From NCBI GenBank assembly GCA_903863375.1, contig CAIPBT010000073.1, positions 1 through 37,378 on the forward strand: DNA of 37,378 nucleotides. The letters are read 5' to 3'. Source of the stretch: an uncultured Ferrovum sp. (GTDB taxonomy: Bacteria; Pseudomonadota; Gammaproteobacteria; Burkholderiales; Ferrovaceae). The notes under the pieces were generated by a model. It searched no databases and was not told the origin of the DNA. It saw only the letters and a list, made by a program, of their open reading frames with translations. A program made the translations under genes and the position numbers. This document shows positions 9,271 through 16,854 of the stretch, piece by piece. The first letter of the stretch is position 1; each line of letters begins with the position of its first letter.

Positions 9271-9882
9271 TCAGACTGTCCCCTTCGCGGTGTCGGCGGC
9301 ATAGCCCAGGATGCGTTCGCAGTAGCGTGCGATCAGATCGACTTCCAGATTGACGTGGTGGCCCGTCTGCAGATTCCGGAAGGTGGTCACCGCCCAGGTA
9401 TGCGGAATGATGTTGATGTCAAAGCGCCGCCCCGCCACGTGGTTGACGGTGAGGCTGGTGCCATTCACGGTCACCGATCCCTTCCGGGCGATGTAACGGG
9501 CAATGTCGTCCGGCGCCTCGATTTCGAGAAACCAGCTTTCGCCGATCGCCTCGAAGCGCGTCACCAACCCTACCCCGTCGACGTGACCCGACACCAGGTG
9601 GCCTCCGAGGCGGTCGGCCAGGGTGAGCGACACCTCCAGATTCACTTCGCCAGGGTGGTCCAGTCCTACCGTGCAGTCCAGCGTCTCGCGCGAGACATCG
9701 GCCATGAAGGCATGGGGGTGCAGTTCCACCGCCGTCAGGCAGACGCCATTGACGCAGATGCTGTCACCAAGACGGGCGTCGGTGAGGGGCAAGGAGCCCG
9801 TGGCAATGGTCAGGCGCACGCCCTGCGGCAGAGGAGACAGGGCGGTGATGCGGCCAACAGCAGCAACGATACCGGTGAACAT
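9271..9882 (-). CDS. ribE: Riboflavin synthase alpha chain
   Basis: RibE converts two molecules of 6,7-dimethyl-8-ribityllumazine to riboflavin and the aminouracil precursor. The 203-residue product starts with the invariant MFTGIV. It contains two homologous barrel halves: the first with SICVNGVCLTAV, ADVSRETL and GHLVSGHVDGVG, the second with KGSVTVNGTSLTVN and FDINIIPHTWAVTTF. Length is typical. ATG 9882 has AAGGAAAG upstream and matches the conserved N-terminus. It follows ribD by 32 nt and runs into the alpha/beta-hydrolase gene. Some nomenclatures call this gene ribC. Confidence 0.96.
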   Translation of the reverse strand: MFTGIVAAVGRITALSPLPQGVRLTIATGSLPLTDARLGDSICVNGVCLTAVELHPHAFMADVSRETLDCTVGLDHPGEVNLEVSLTLADRLGGHLVSGHVDGVGLVTRFEAIGESWFLEIEAPDDIARYIARKGSVTVNGTSLTVNHVAGRRFDINIIPHTWAVTTFRNLQTGHHVNLEVDLIARYCERILGYAADTAKGTV

Positions 9883-9914
9883 GAGCGGACTTTCCTTGGA
9901 AGGTAGAACGACAT

Positions 9915-11090
9915 TCAGACAGGCCGGGCGGTGATGCGCAAGTCCGGACCGACGGGCACGCACTCGATGAACTGCAGGGCATACCGCTCGGCGAGGGTGG
10001 TGAGGGGTCCCAGTCGCGCCGGTCCGCGTGCTGCATCCCCCAGCAGGCTGGGCGCGACATAGAACAGGCATTCGTCGACAAGTCCGGCTTGCAGCAGCGC
10101 GCCATTCAACCGGGCACCCGCCTCGACCAGCACCTCGTTCAGTGGCCAGGCCGCGAGCATTGCCATCACGTTTGCCAGATCGAGACGCGCCTGGCCGGTG
10201 CCGTCCTCACATTCCTGGACACCCTGCACCACCGTGCCGGCAGAGCGCAGCAGGTCGGCGCGGCGCCCCGTCTCGGCATCACGGTCGAGCAGGGTCTGGC
10301 GGGTCAACACCAGGGCACCGCCGCCCGTCAGCAGGCGCGCCGTGGCCGGCACCTGCAGGGTGCTGTCCAGCAGGATACGCAGAGGCTGCCGGCTGCAGGC
10401 GCGGTCGCGCACGGTCAGGCGGGGATCATCCGCCTGCTGTGTGCCGCTGCCGGTCAGCACCGCACAGGCTTCTGCACGCAGCCGTTGCACGTCCGCACGC
10501 GCCGCGTCGCTGGTGATCCACTGGCTGGCGCCATTGGCCAGGGCCGTGCGGCCGTCGAGCGACATGCCAACTTTCAGGCGCACCCAGGGACGCTGGCGGC
10601 GCATGCGCGACAGAAAACCCGGGTTGAGGGCCTCAGCACCTTCCCGGCCCAGGCCGGTTCGCAGCGCGATCCCGGCAGCAGCAAGATGGCGCAGTCCCCG
10701 ACCGGCAACCAGCGGATTGGGATCTTCCATCGCCACCACGGCCTGCGCGATGCCTGCCTCCGCCAGGGCAACGCAGCAGGGTCCTGTCCGGCCGGTGTGA
10801 CTGCAGGGTTCGAGCGTGACATAGGCCGTCGCACCCTGCGCGGTTCCCCCCTGCGCGGCCAGGGCGCGCAGGGCGTGGATCTCGGCGTGCGGTCCGCCGG
10901 CGCGTTCATGCCAACCCTCGGCCAGCAGTTGCCCGTCGCGCACCAGCACACAGCCAACGCGCGGATTGGGGGTGGTGGTCTCGCGGCCACGGGCAGCCAG
11001 CGCGAGGGCGCGGTCCATCCAGATCCGATCAGGATCGTCCGGCGATGCCGGCCCATCGCGCTGCGGTTGGTCAGAGGTCGCGGATGACAT
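9915..11090 (-). CDS. ribD: Bifunctional pyrimidine deaminase/reductase RibD
   Basis: RibD catalyses the deamination and NADPH-dependent side-chain reduction that follow GTP ring opening in riboflavin synthesis. The 391-residue protein has the zinc cytidine-deaminase motif near residues 70-115 (HAEIHAL with the catalytic Glu, then [13 protein letters not shown]). The reductase domain starts with [30 protein letters not shown] and [15 protein letters not shown], and ends in [15 protein letters not shown]. Start 11090 overlaps nrdR by 20 nt; an internal ATG at 11018 ([11 protein letters not shown]), closer to the usual family start, is an alternative. A separate active GTP cyclohydrolase II is expected elsewhere because the RibA half of the nearby fusion looks inactive. 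Confidence 0.95.
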   Translation of the reverse strand: MSSATSDQPQRDGPASPDDPDRIWMDRALALAARGRETTTPNPRVGCVLVRDGQLLAEGWHERAGGPHAEIHALRALAAQGGTAQGATAYVTLEPCSHTGRTGPCCVALAEAGIAQAVVAMEDPNPLVAGRGLRHLAAAGIALRTGLGREGAEALNPGFLSRMRRQRPWVRLKVGMSLDGRTALANGASQWITSDAARADVQRLRAEACAVLTGSGTQQADDPRLTVRDRACSRQPLRILLDSTLQVPATARLLTGGGALVLTRQTLLDRDAETGRRADLLRSAGTVVQGVQECEDGTGQARLDLANVMAMLAAWPLNEVLVEAGARLNGALLQAGLVDECLFYVAPSLLGDAARGPARLGPLTTLAERYALQFIECVPVGPDLRITARPV

Positions 11091-11514
11091 CGCGGAAATC
11101 GTCAATATCCTGGAAGCTGCGATACACCGAGGCAAAGCGCACGTAGGCCACCTTGTCGAGCTTGCGCAGTTCGTCCATCACCATTTCGCCCACCCGCAGC
11201 GACTCGATTTCCCGCTCTCCGCGCGCCAGCACTTTCTGATTGATCCGCGTCAGTGCGGCTTCGATCAGTTCGGTGGCCACCGGACGCTTGTGCAACGCCC
11301 GAGCGAATCCTTTGCGCAGCTTTTCCAGCGAGTATTCTTCCCGCCGGCCATTCTGTTTGACCACCTGCGGCATGCGCAGGTCGGCCATCTCGTAGGTGGT
11401 GAAGCGCTTGTCGCAGCCGGTGCAGCGCCGCCGTCGGCGGATCTGCAGCCCGTCGTCATGAACCCGTGAGTCGATCACCTGGGTATCGTCGTGGCTGCAA
11501 AAAGGGCATTTCAC
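11071..11514 (-). CDS. nrdR: Transcriptional repressor NrdR
   Basis: NrdR is a Zn-ribbon/ATP-cone repressor of ribonucleotide reductase genes that responds to ATP/dATP levels. The 147-residue product begins with the zinc ribbon ([17 protein letters not shown] ... [16 protein letters not shown], two CxxC pairs). The ATP-cone follows ([19 protein letters not shown], later [14 protein letters not shown]). Length and motifs match the family exactly. Downstream ribD overlaps its end. nrdR-ribD linkage is common in beta- and gammaproteobacteria. It begins only 7 nt after pmbA ends, so pmbA-nrdR-ribD-ribE may be transcribed together. Confidence 0.98.
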   Translation of the reverse strand: MKCPFCSHDDTQVIDSRVHDDGLQIRRRRRCTGCDKRFTTYEMADLRMPQVVKQNGRREEYSLEKLRKGFARALHKRPVATELIEAALTRINQKVLARGEREIESLRVGEMVMDELRKLDKVAYVRFASVYRSFQDIDDFRDVIRDL

Positions 11515-11521
11515 CGCCGGC

Positions 11522-12868
11522 TCACTCGCCGGCCACTGTCATGCCGTCGACCAGGATCGATCCACAGATGCGCGATCCGCGCACCAGACGGTCGGTGCCG
11601 ATGGCACGGATCTCGCGGAACATGTTTTTCAGGTTGCCGGCAATCGTGATTTCTTCGACCGGGTAGGCGATTTCGCCGCCCTCCACGCGGAAGCCGGCGG
11701 CACCGCGCGAATAGTCGCCGGTGACCGGGTTGATGCCATGCCCCAGCATGTCGGTCACCAGCAGACCGTCTTTCATCTCGCGCAACAGGCCGGCAAAATC
11801 CTGGCCCGTATCGGACACGCTCAGATTATGAGCACCGCCGGCGTTGCCGGTGGACTGCAGGCCCAGCTTGCGTGCCGAGTAACTGCCGAGGAAGTAGCCC
11901 TGCACCACTCCGGCCTTGACTACGTCGCGCGCCCGGGTTGCCACCCCTTCATTGTCAAACGGGGAGCTGCCGAAACCCAGTGGCACGAAGGGGCTTTCAT
12001 GCAGGGTGACATGCGGCGCAAACACTTGGGTTCCCGCGCTGTCCGGCAGAAAGCTCGATTTGCGGTAGAGACTGCCGCCGCTCACCGCATTGACGAAGCT
12101 GCCGAACAGGCCGGCGGCAATCGGTGCTTCGAACAGCACCGGCATGCGCCCGGTGGCGAGGCGGCGCGTGCCAATGCGACGGACGGTGCGTTCGCCGGCC
12201 ATCCGGCCGACCTGTTCGGCCGGTTCCATCCCGTCCGCGCCACGGGCACTGGTGTACCAGTAATCCCGCTGCATGCTGTCGCCTTCGCCCACGATCACCG
12301 TGCACCCCAGGCTGTGGTGGGAACTGGGGTAACCGCCCATGAATCCATGCGAGTTGGCATACACGAACTGCGACGCGTGATTGGACAGCGATGCCCCCTC
12401 GGAATTGCGGATGCGCGGGTCGACGGCCAGGGCAGCCGCCTCGCAGCGCAGGGCCAGTTCGGCCGCCTCTTCCACCGAGATGTCCCAGGGACGGAACAGG
12501 TCGGGATCGGCGATGTCCGGTCCCGCCAGCAGGGCGGGATCAGCCAGGCCGGCAAAGGGGTCCTCGGCGGTCTGCCGGGCAATCGTACAGGCTGCCTGCA
12601 CGGTGTCACGCAAAGCCTCTGGCGAAAAATCCGAGGTGCTGGCCGTGCCGCGCCGGGCGCCGAAATACACGGTCACGCCGATGTCCTTGTCCCGGTTGTG
12701 CTCGATGGTCTCGAGTTCACCCAACCGGACAGTGACGTTCTGCCCATACCCTTCGCTGACATCGACCTCGACCGCCGTGGCGCCGGCAGCGCGGGCCAGG
12801 TCGAGCACTTGGGAGGCCAGGCTGCGCAGGGCATCCTGGGTGTGGGAGAAGCGCACAGGCTGGGACAC
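11522..12868 (-). CDS. pmbA: Metalloprotease subunit PmbA (TldE)
   Basis: PmbA/TldE pairs with TldD to form a heterodimeric metalloprotease that degrades unfolded peptides and matures microcin-type and antitoxin substrates. The 448-residue length matches. Recognisable blocks include [65 protein letters not shown] and [18 protein letters not shown], ending with [11 protein letters not shown] and [13 protein letters not shown]. The zinc site is on the TldD partner, whose gene is not in this window. It is divergent from yjgA with 59 bp between the start codons, an arrangement shared with many proteobacteria. Confidence 0.97.
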   Translation of the reverse strand: MSQPVRFSHTQDALRSLASQVLDLARAAGATAVEVDVSEGYGQNVTVRLGELETIEHNRDKDIGVTVYFGARRGTASTSDFSPEALRDTVQAACTIARQTAEDPFAGLADPALLAGPDIADPDLFRPWDISVEEAAELALRCEAAALAVDPRIRNSEGASLSNHASQFVYANSHGFMGGYPSSHHSLGCTVIVGEGDSMQRDYWYTSARGADGMEPAEQVGRMAGERTVRRIGTRRLATGRMPVLFEAPIAAGLFGSFVNAVSGGSLYRKSSFLPDSAGTQVFAPHVTLHESPFVPLGFGSSPFDNEGVATRARDVVKAGVVQGYFLGSYSARKLGLQSTGNAGGAHNLSVSDTGQDFAGLLREMKDGLLVTDMLGHGINPVTGDYSRGAAGFRVEGGEIAYPVEEITIAGNLKNMFREIRAIGTDRLVRGSRICGSILVDGMTVAGE

Positions 12869-12927
12869 GGGAAACTCCGGTGGAAAGCATCGGGTATCAT
12901 AGCAAACTGGCAGGAGGCCGATCAGGC

Positions 12928-13587
12928 ATGAACCCGAACGTGGAAACCCCCTCGCGCGACGACGGGGAAGATGATGGTCCGCTGTACGACGGACCCAGCA
13001 AATCGCAGCGCAAGCGCGACATGCACGGCCTGCAGGAACTGGGCGAAGAACTCGCCGGTTTGAGCGTGGAACGGCTGCGCAGCCTGGATCTGCCTGACCG
13101 TCTGCTTGAAGCGCTGCTGGCCATCAAGTCGATCAAGGCACATGGCGCTGTGCGCCGGCAGCAGCAGTTCATCGGCAAGCTGATGCGGGATGTCGACCCT
13201 GCCCCCCTGCGCGCGCAACTCGACATCTGGGCGGGCAATTCGCGGGAGGCCGTGGTGCGCAGCCATCTGGCCGAACACTGGCGGGAGCGCCTGCTGGCGG
13301 ACGATGATGCGTTCACGGCGTTGTTGGCCGAGTTCCCGGCCACAGACATTCCCACTGTGCGCACGCTGATCCGCAATGCGCGCAAGGAGCGTGGCGACAA
13401 CCGGCCTCCGCGCAATTTCCGCGAACTCTATCGTCTGCTGCTGGCCCAGATTGAAGGCCGCGCCCTGGCCCGGGCAGACGGCGACAGCACTGCAGGTGCC
13501 GAAACGGATGCACATGCACCTGCAGAAGAGGACGTCGATGTCGACGTCGACATCGATGCCAACGACCACGGATACCAGCATGACTGA
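12928..13587 (+). CDS. yjgA: YjgA (DUF615), ribosome-associated protein
   Basis: YjgA (DUF615) associates with late 50S ribosome assembly intermediates. The 219-residue product contains the conserved SKSQRKRDMHGLQELGEEL-like N-terminal block, then VERLRSLDLPDRLLEAL, AHGAVRRQQQFIGKLMRDVD and RNARKERGDNRPPRNFRELY. ATG 12928 has a strong AGGAGG about 9 nt upstream. The C-terminus carries an unusual acidic tail (EEDVDVDVDIDAND) encoded by a 22-bp palindrome. The last 8 nt overlap the mogA start, implying coupled translation. Divergent pmbA supports the identification. Confidence 0.93.
   Translation: MNPNVETPSRDDGEDDGPLYDGPSKSQRKRDMHGLQELGEELAGLSVERLRSLDLPDRLLEALLAIKSIKAHGAVRRQQQFIGKLMRDVDPAPLRAQLDIWAGNSREAVVRSHLAEHWRERLLADDDAFTALLAEFPATDIPTVRTLIRNARKERGDNRPPRNFRELYRLLLAQIEGRALARADGDSTAGAETDAHAPAEEDVDVDVDIDANDHGYQHD
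13535..13556. repeat. 22-bp perfect palindrome in the yjgA tail, upstream of mogA
   Basis: The half-site TCGATGTCGAC (13535-13545) is followed immediately by its reverse complement GTCGACATCGA (13546-13556). It encodes part of the Val-Asp repeat in the YjgA C-terminus and ends 23 nt before the mogA ATG. It could be a hairpin or protein-binding site affecting mogA translation or transcription, or a by-product of repeated GTC-GAC codons. Confidence 0.85.
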
Positions 13588-14161
13588 CGCGACGCTGCCG
13601 CCGCCGGAACCGGTGATCATTGGCCTGGTCAGCATCAGCGACCGCGCCTCGCGTGGCGTCTATGCCGACGAGGGCTTGCCTGCACTGCGCACCTGGCTCA
13701 CGGAGGTGCTGTTCAACCCGGTCGCCTGGGTTGAACGGCTGATTCCGGATGAGCAGCCGGACATCGAGGCCACCCTGCGCACCCTGTGCGACACCGAAGG
13801 CTGCAGTCTGGTGCTGACCACCGGCGGCACCGGACCCGCACCTCGCGATGTCACCCCGGAGGCTACGCTCGCCGTCGCCGACAAGGTGTTGCCAGGTTTT
13901 GGGGAACAGATGCGCTCGGTCAGCCTGCGCTATGTGCCGACGGCGATCCTGTCCCGTCAGGTGGGGGTGGTACGCGGGCAGACGCTGATCCTGAACCTGC
14001 CGGGGCAACCCAAAGCCATCCGCGAGACCCTGGATGGCGTGTTCGCGGCCGTGCCCTATTGCGTCGACCTGATCGGTGGACCCTATCTGGAAACCCGGAC
14101 GGCCCTGATCGATGCCTTCCGGCCAAAAACCGCGCGCCGCCCTGCCCGCGACGCGTCCTGA
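13580..14161 (+). CDS. mogA: Molybdopterin adenylyltransferase
   Basis: MogA adenylylates molybdopterin using ATP, preparing it for molybdate insertion. The 193-residue protein closely follows the E. coli pattern: GLVSISDRASRGVYADEG near the start, LIPDEQPDIEATL, LVLTTGGTGPAPRDVTPEAT (substrate-binding Gly/Asp loop), PGFGEQMR, LSRQVGVVRGQTLILNLPG and a final AFRPKTARR. Compared with E. coli MogA, about a dozen residues are missing between TLDGV and FAAVPYC, a surface loop. Start 13580 gives MTDATLPPP and overlaps the yjgA stop by 8 nt. Other molybdenum-cofactor genes are not nearby. Confidence 0.95.
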   Translation: MTDATLPPPEPVIIGLVSISDRASRGVYADEGLPALRTWLTEVLFNPVAWVERLIPDEQPDIEATLRTLCDTEGCSLVLTTGGTGPAPRDVTPEATLAVADKVLPGFGEQMRSVSLRYVPTAILSRQVGVVRGQTLILNLPGQPKAIRETLDGVFAAVPYCVDLIGGPYLETRTALIDAFRPKTARRPARDAS

Positions 14162-14183
14162 CCCCCCTTTCCGGAGTTTGTGG

Positions 14184-14870
14184 ATGTCCACCCTCACTGC
14201 CCCCCTGGTCGAACTGAGCCTGGCTGCCGAACCCGATGCCAGCGTGATCTGGCTACACGGTCTGGGCGCCGACGGCTGGGACTTCGTCCCGATCGTGAAG
14301 GAACTGCAGCTGCCCGACAGTCTCGCCGTACGCTTCGTATTCCCGCACGCGCCGCGTCAGGCCGTGACGGTGAACGGGGGTGCCGTGATGCCGGCCTGGT
14401 ATGACATCGCCATGGCGGGACTCGACCGCCAACCGGATGCCAAAGGCATCCGTGCCTCCGGCGCCCTGGTTGACGGCCTGATCGAGCGCGAAATCCGCCG
14501 CGGCATTGCCTCCCAGCGCATCGTGCTGGCCGGCTTTTCGCAAGGTGGGGTGATTGCCCAGCATGCCGGCTTGCGTCAGTCACACCCGCTGGGCGGCATC
14601 CTCGCCCTGTCGACCTATCTCGGCCTGCCCGACACGCTGGCCCTGGAGGCGCACCCGGCCAATGCCGCCACGCCGCTGCTGCTGGCGCACGGCACGCAGG
14701 ACAACGTGGTGCCACTGGCGCTCGCCGAACGCAGTCGCCAGCATCTGCTCGGCCTGCATTACGCGGTCGAATGGCAGACCTATCCGATGGGGCATACCGT
14801 GGCACGCGAAGAGCTGCGCACCATCCGTGATTTCCTGGTCCGCCGCCTTGGCAGTTCCTCAGCCTCCTGA
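14184..14870 (+). CDS. Carboxylesterase/phospholipase family alpha/beta-hydrolase
   Basis: The 228-residue cytosolic serine hydrolase belongs to the phospholipase/carboxylesterase (abhydrolase_2, EstB-like) family. WLHGLGADGWDFVPIV gives the oxyanion loop, FPHAPRQAVTVNGG the conserved second loop, GFSQGGVIA the nucleophile elbow, HGTQDNVVP the acid and YPMGHTV the histidine. Length fits family members of about 215-230 residues. GGAG at 14172-14175 supports ATG 14184, 22 nt after the mogA stop. The natural substrate is unknown; family members hydrolyse short-chain esters or lysophospholipids. It is probably the last gene of the yjgA-mogA transcript. Confidence 0.93.
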   Translation: MSTLTAPLVELSLAAEPDASVIWLHGLGADGWDFVPIVKELQLPDSLAVRFVFPHAPRQAVTVNGGAVMPAWYDIAMAGLDRQPDAKGIRASGALVDGLIEREIRRGIASQRIVLAGFSQGGVIAQHAGLRQSHPLGGILALSTYLGLPDTLALEAHPANAATPLLLAHGTQDNVVPLALAERSRQHLLGLHYAVEWQTYPMGHTVAREELRTIRDFLVRRLGSSSAS

Positions 14871-14894
14871 TTTGCCCGATAATCCTGGCCAGAA

Positions 14895-14913
14895 CTGATC
14901 CGATCCGGATCAG
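14895..14913. terminator. Short hairpin downstream of the esterase gene
   Basis: CTGATCC (14895-14901), loop GATCC, GGATCAG (14907-14913): a perfect 7-bp stem 24 nt after the esterase stop and 44 nt before the next start. There is no U-tract. It may end the yjgA-mogA-esterase transcript or be an operator for the DUF1302 gene. Confidence 0.4.
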
Positions 14914-14956
14914 CAAGACAGCGCAAAGCTGCGTATTCCTGAGGAGGAACTGCACC

Positions 14957-16729
14957 ATGACGACCCAGCATGCCTTGCTGGCGGCAATCCTTGCCACGTT
15001 TGCCCTGCCCGCGTTCGCGGACGACACCCCCCACACCACCGACGGACTCCGCGTCGACAGCCACGTCAACCTGAGCTACGGCACCAGCTGGCGCACCCAG
15101 TCGGCCGATCCGGCGCTGCTGCCGCCTGGCAACGCTGGCGCTGTCGGCATCATCGGCACGGCGGCCGGGGGCAACAACAATGATGATGGCGACCTGAATT
15201 ACAAACGGGGAGCGCCGTTCTCCACGGTCCTGAAAGGAACCCTGGATACCGACATTCAGGCCGGCAACCTGGGTGCCAAGATCCGCCTGTATGGCTGGAA
15301 TGATTCGGCGATGCACGACAACGCCGTGCCACACGGCAACTTCCCGAATGGCTATGTGCCGAACACGCCGCTGAGCGACCGGGGCGCGAGTGCCCTGGGG
15401 GCATTCGCTGGACTGGAAGCCCTGCAGGCCAATGTGTACGGCAATTTCGCGGTGGCCGACCATCCGCTCTTCCTGCGCCTGGGGTATCAGAACATCGGCT
15501 GGGGCATTCCCACCACCATCGCCGGTGGCCTGGAGGCGATTGACCCGACCAACAATCCGGCGCGCCTGCGCCCGGGTGCCACGCCGGAAGAAAGTCGCAT
15601 CCCGATTGCCGCCCTGTTCGGCCGGCTTGGCGTCAGCCGCACCGTCAACGCCGAGGGTTTCCTGCAGTTCGATTTCCGCGGGAACGAACTGCCCGAGTGC
15701 GGCACGTTCTTCTCGTCGCTGGATTACCTGCCGCATGGCTGTAACCAGGTCTACACCAACCCGGCGTTCCCGGATGCCGCCAACGCGCAGGTGCTGGGCG
15801 GCACCGTGGCCCGCGCCAGCGACATCAAGCCGCCGAAGGGTGGTCAGTACGGCCTCGGCCTGACCTGGCTGGCCGAGGGGGTCGGGCAGTTTGGCGGCTA
15901 TTTCAGCAATTACCATAGCCGCCGGCAGTCGGTCAGCGTGTACAACGGTGGCATCGGCAGCCCGCTGCCGCTGTATGCCATGGAATTTCCGAAGGACATC
16001 AAGGTGTGGGGCCTGACCTTCAAGACCCGCCTGCCGGACCAGACCGCCGTGGCGGCGGAATACACTTACCGGCCAAACCAGAGCGTGCAGCTTGCCACCA
16101 GCGACCTGCTGTTCGGTTTCCTGTCGCCGGCTTTCCGGCTGCTGACTGGACAAGGTCTGCCGTCCGAGCTGAACGCCGACGTTGCCGCCTTGGCGCCCGG
16201 CCAGCTCTACCATGGCTATGACCGACTGCGGGTCAGTCAGCTCAATGCCGGCGTGTCGCGTCCGTTTGGCCAGGTTGCTGGCGGTGACCTGACCGCCAGC
16301 GCCGAAGCCGGCCTGAAATATGTGCACGACCTGCCAGATGTGGCGGTGCGCCGCTATGTGCGTTCGGATGTGTTCGGGCTGGGACCGGTCGGCAACCTGT
16401 GCATCCCGCCGGCCTACGCCACGCAATGCACGTCGGACGGCTATGCCTCGGCCTTCGCCTGGGGCGTGCGCACCAAGGTGGCTTCGCGCTACGCCGACGT
16501 GCTGGAAGGCATTGCGCTGACCCCGTCCCTGTCGTTCGCCTGGGATTTGCGTGGCTGGTCGTACGACGGCGTGCTGTCGCAGGGCCGCAAGCTCGCGAAT
16601 CTGGGGGTGCATGCCGACATCGGGCACGACCTGTATGCCGACCTCAGCTGGACCCCAACCTGGGGTGGCACCTACAACGTGCTGAGCGATCGCAGCTTCA
16701 TGAGCCTGGTGGGCGGCGTGCACTTCTGA
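14957..16729 (+). CDS. DUF1302-family outer-membrane protein
   Basis: The 590-residue exported protein has a signal peptide (MTTQHALLAAILATFALPAFA, cleaved before DDTPH). Many alternating strand segments follow, and it ends in GGVHF, a terminal Phe as expected for a BAM-assembled beta-barrel. Early blocks (GLRVDSHVNLSYGTSWR, NNNDDGDLNYKRG, then LKGTLDTDIQAGNLG) and the central LGVSRTVNAEGFLQF and KGGQYGLGLTW are characteristic of DUF1302 proteins, which often sit beside DUF1329 genes in hydrophobic-substrate or solvent-tolerance clusters. No DUF1329 gene or transporter is adjacent. A strong GAGGAGG precedes the ATG. Its function is unknown; an outer-membrane channel is the reasonable guess. 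Confidence 0.88.
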   Translation: MTTQHALLAAILATFALPAFADDTPHTTDGLRVDSHVNLSYGTSWRTQSADPALLPPGNAGAVGIIGTAAGGNNNDDGDLNYKRGAPFSTVLKGTLDTDIQAGNLGAKIRLYGWNDSAMHDNAVPHGNFPNGYVPNTPLSDRGASALGAFAGLEALQANVYGNFAVADHPLFLRLGYQNIGWGIPTTIAGGLEAIDPTNNPARLRPGATPEESRIPIAALFGRLGVSRTVNAEGFLQFDFRGNELPECGTFFSSLDYLPHGCNQVYTNPAFPDAANAQVLGGTVARASDIKPPKGGQYGLGLTWLAEGVGQFGGYFSNYHSRRQSVSVYNGGIGSPLPLYAMEFPKDIKVWGLTFKTRLPDQTAVAAEYTYRPNQSVQLATSDLLFGFLSPAFRLLTGQGLPSELNADVAALAPGQLYHGYDRLRVSQLNAGVSRPFGQVAGGDLTASAEAGLKYVHDLPDVAVRRYVRSDVFGLGPVGNLCIPPAYATQCTSDGYASAFAWGVRTKVASRYADVLEGIALTPSLSFAWDLRGWSYDGVLSQGRKLANLGVHADIGHDLYADLSWTPTWGGTYNVLSDRSFMSLVGGVHF

Positions 16730-16771
16730 GGGACTTACCGCCCCTCAAGCGCGCTGCGTAGTTCGGCGTTT

Positions 16772-16854
16772 GGCCGCCTGCCGGGCGGCCCGCAACACGG
16801 GGCGCCGGGCCACCCGCCGGTGGCCAGGCGTCCTCCCCCGGCGCTCAGCGCCGG
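16772..16854. terminator. Three consecutive hairpins between DUF1302 gene and relA
   Basis: Three perfect 7-bp stems occur in a row: GGCCGCC/GGCGGCC (16772-16790), GGCCACC/GGTGGCC (16808-16825) and CCGGCGC/GCGCCGG (16838-16854). The loop of the third holds the relA stop codon. The genes are convergent, so this is probably a transcription barrier for both, although no U-runs are present. Confidence 0.6.

Noticed and set aside
14780-16723. 647-codon open frame opposite the DUF1302 gene
   Set aside because: The plus strand encodes a signal peptide and outer-membrane barrel with a strong ribosome-binding site; the antisense frame has no recognisable domain.
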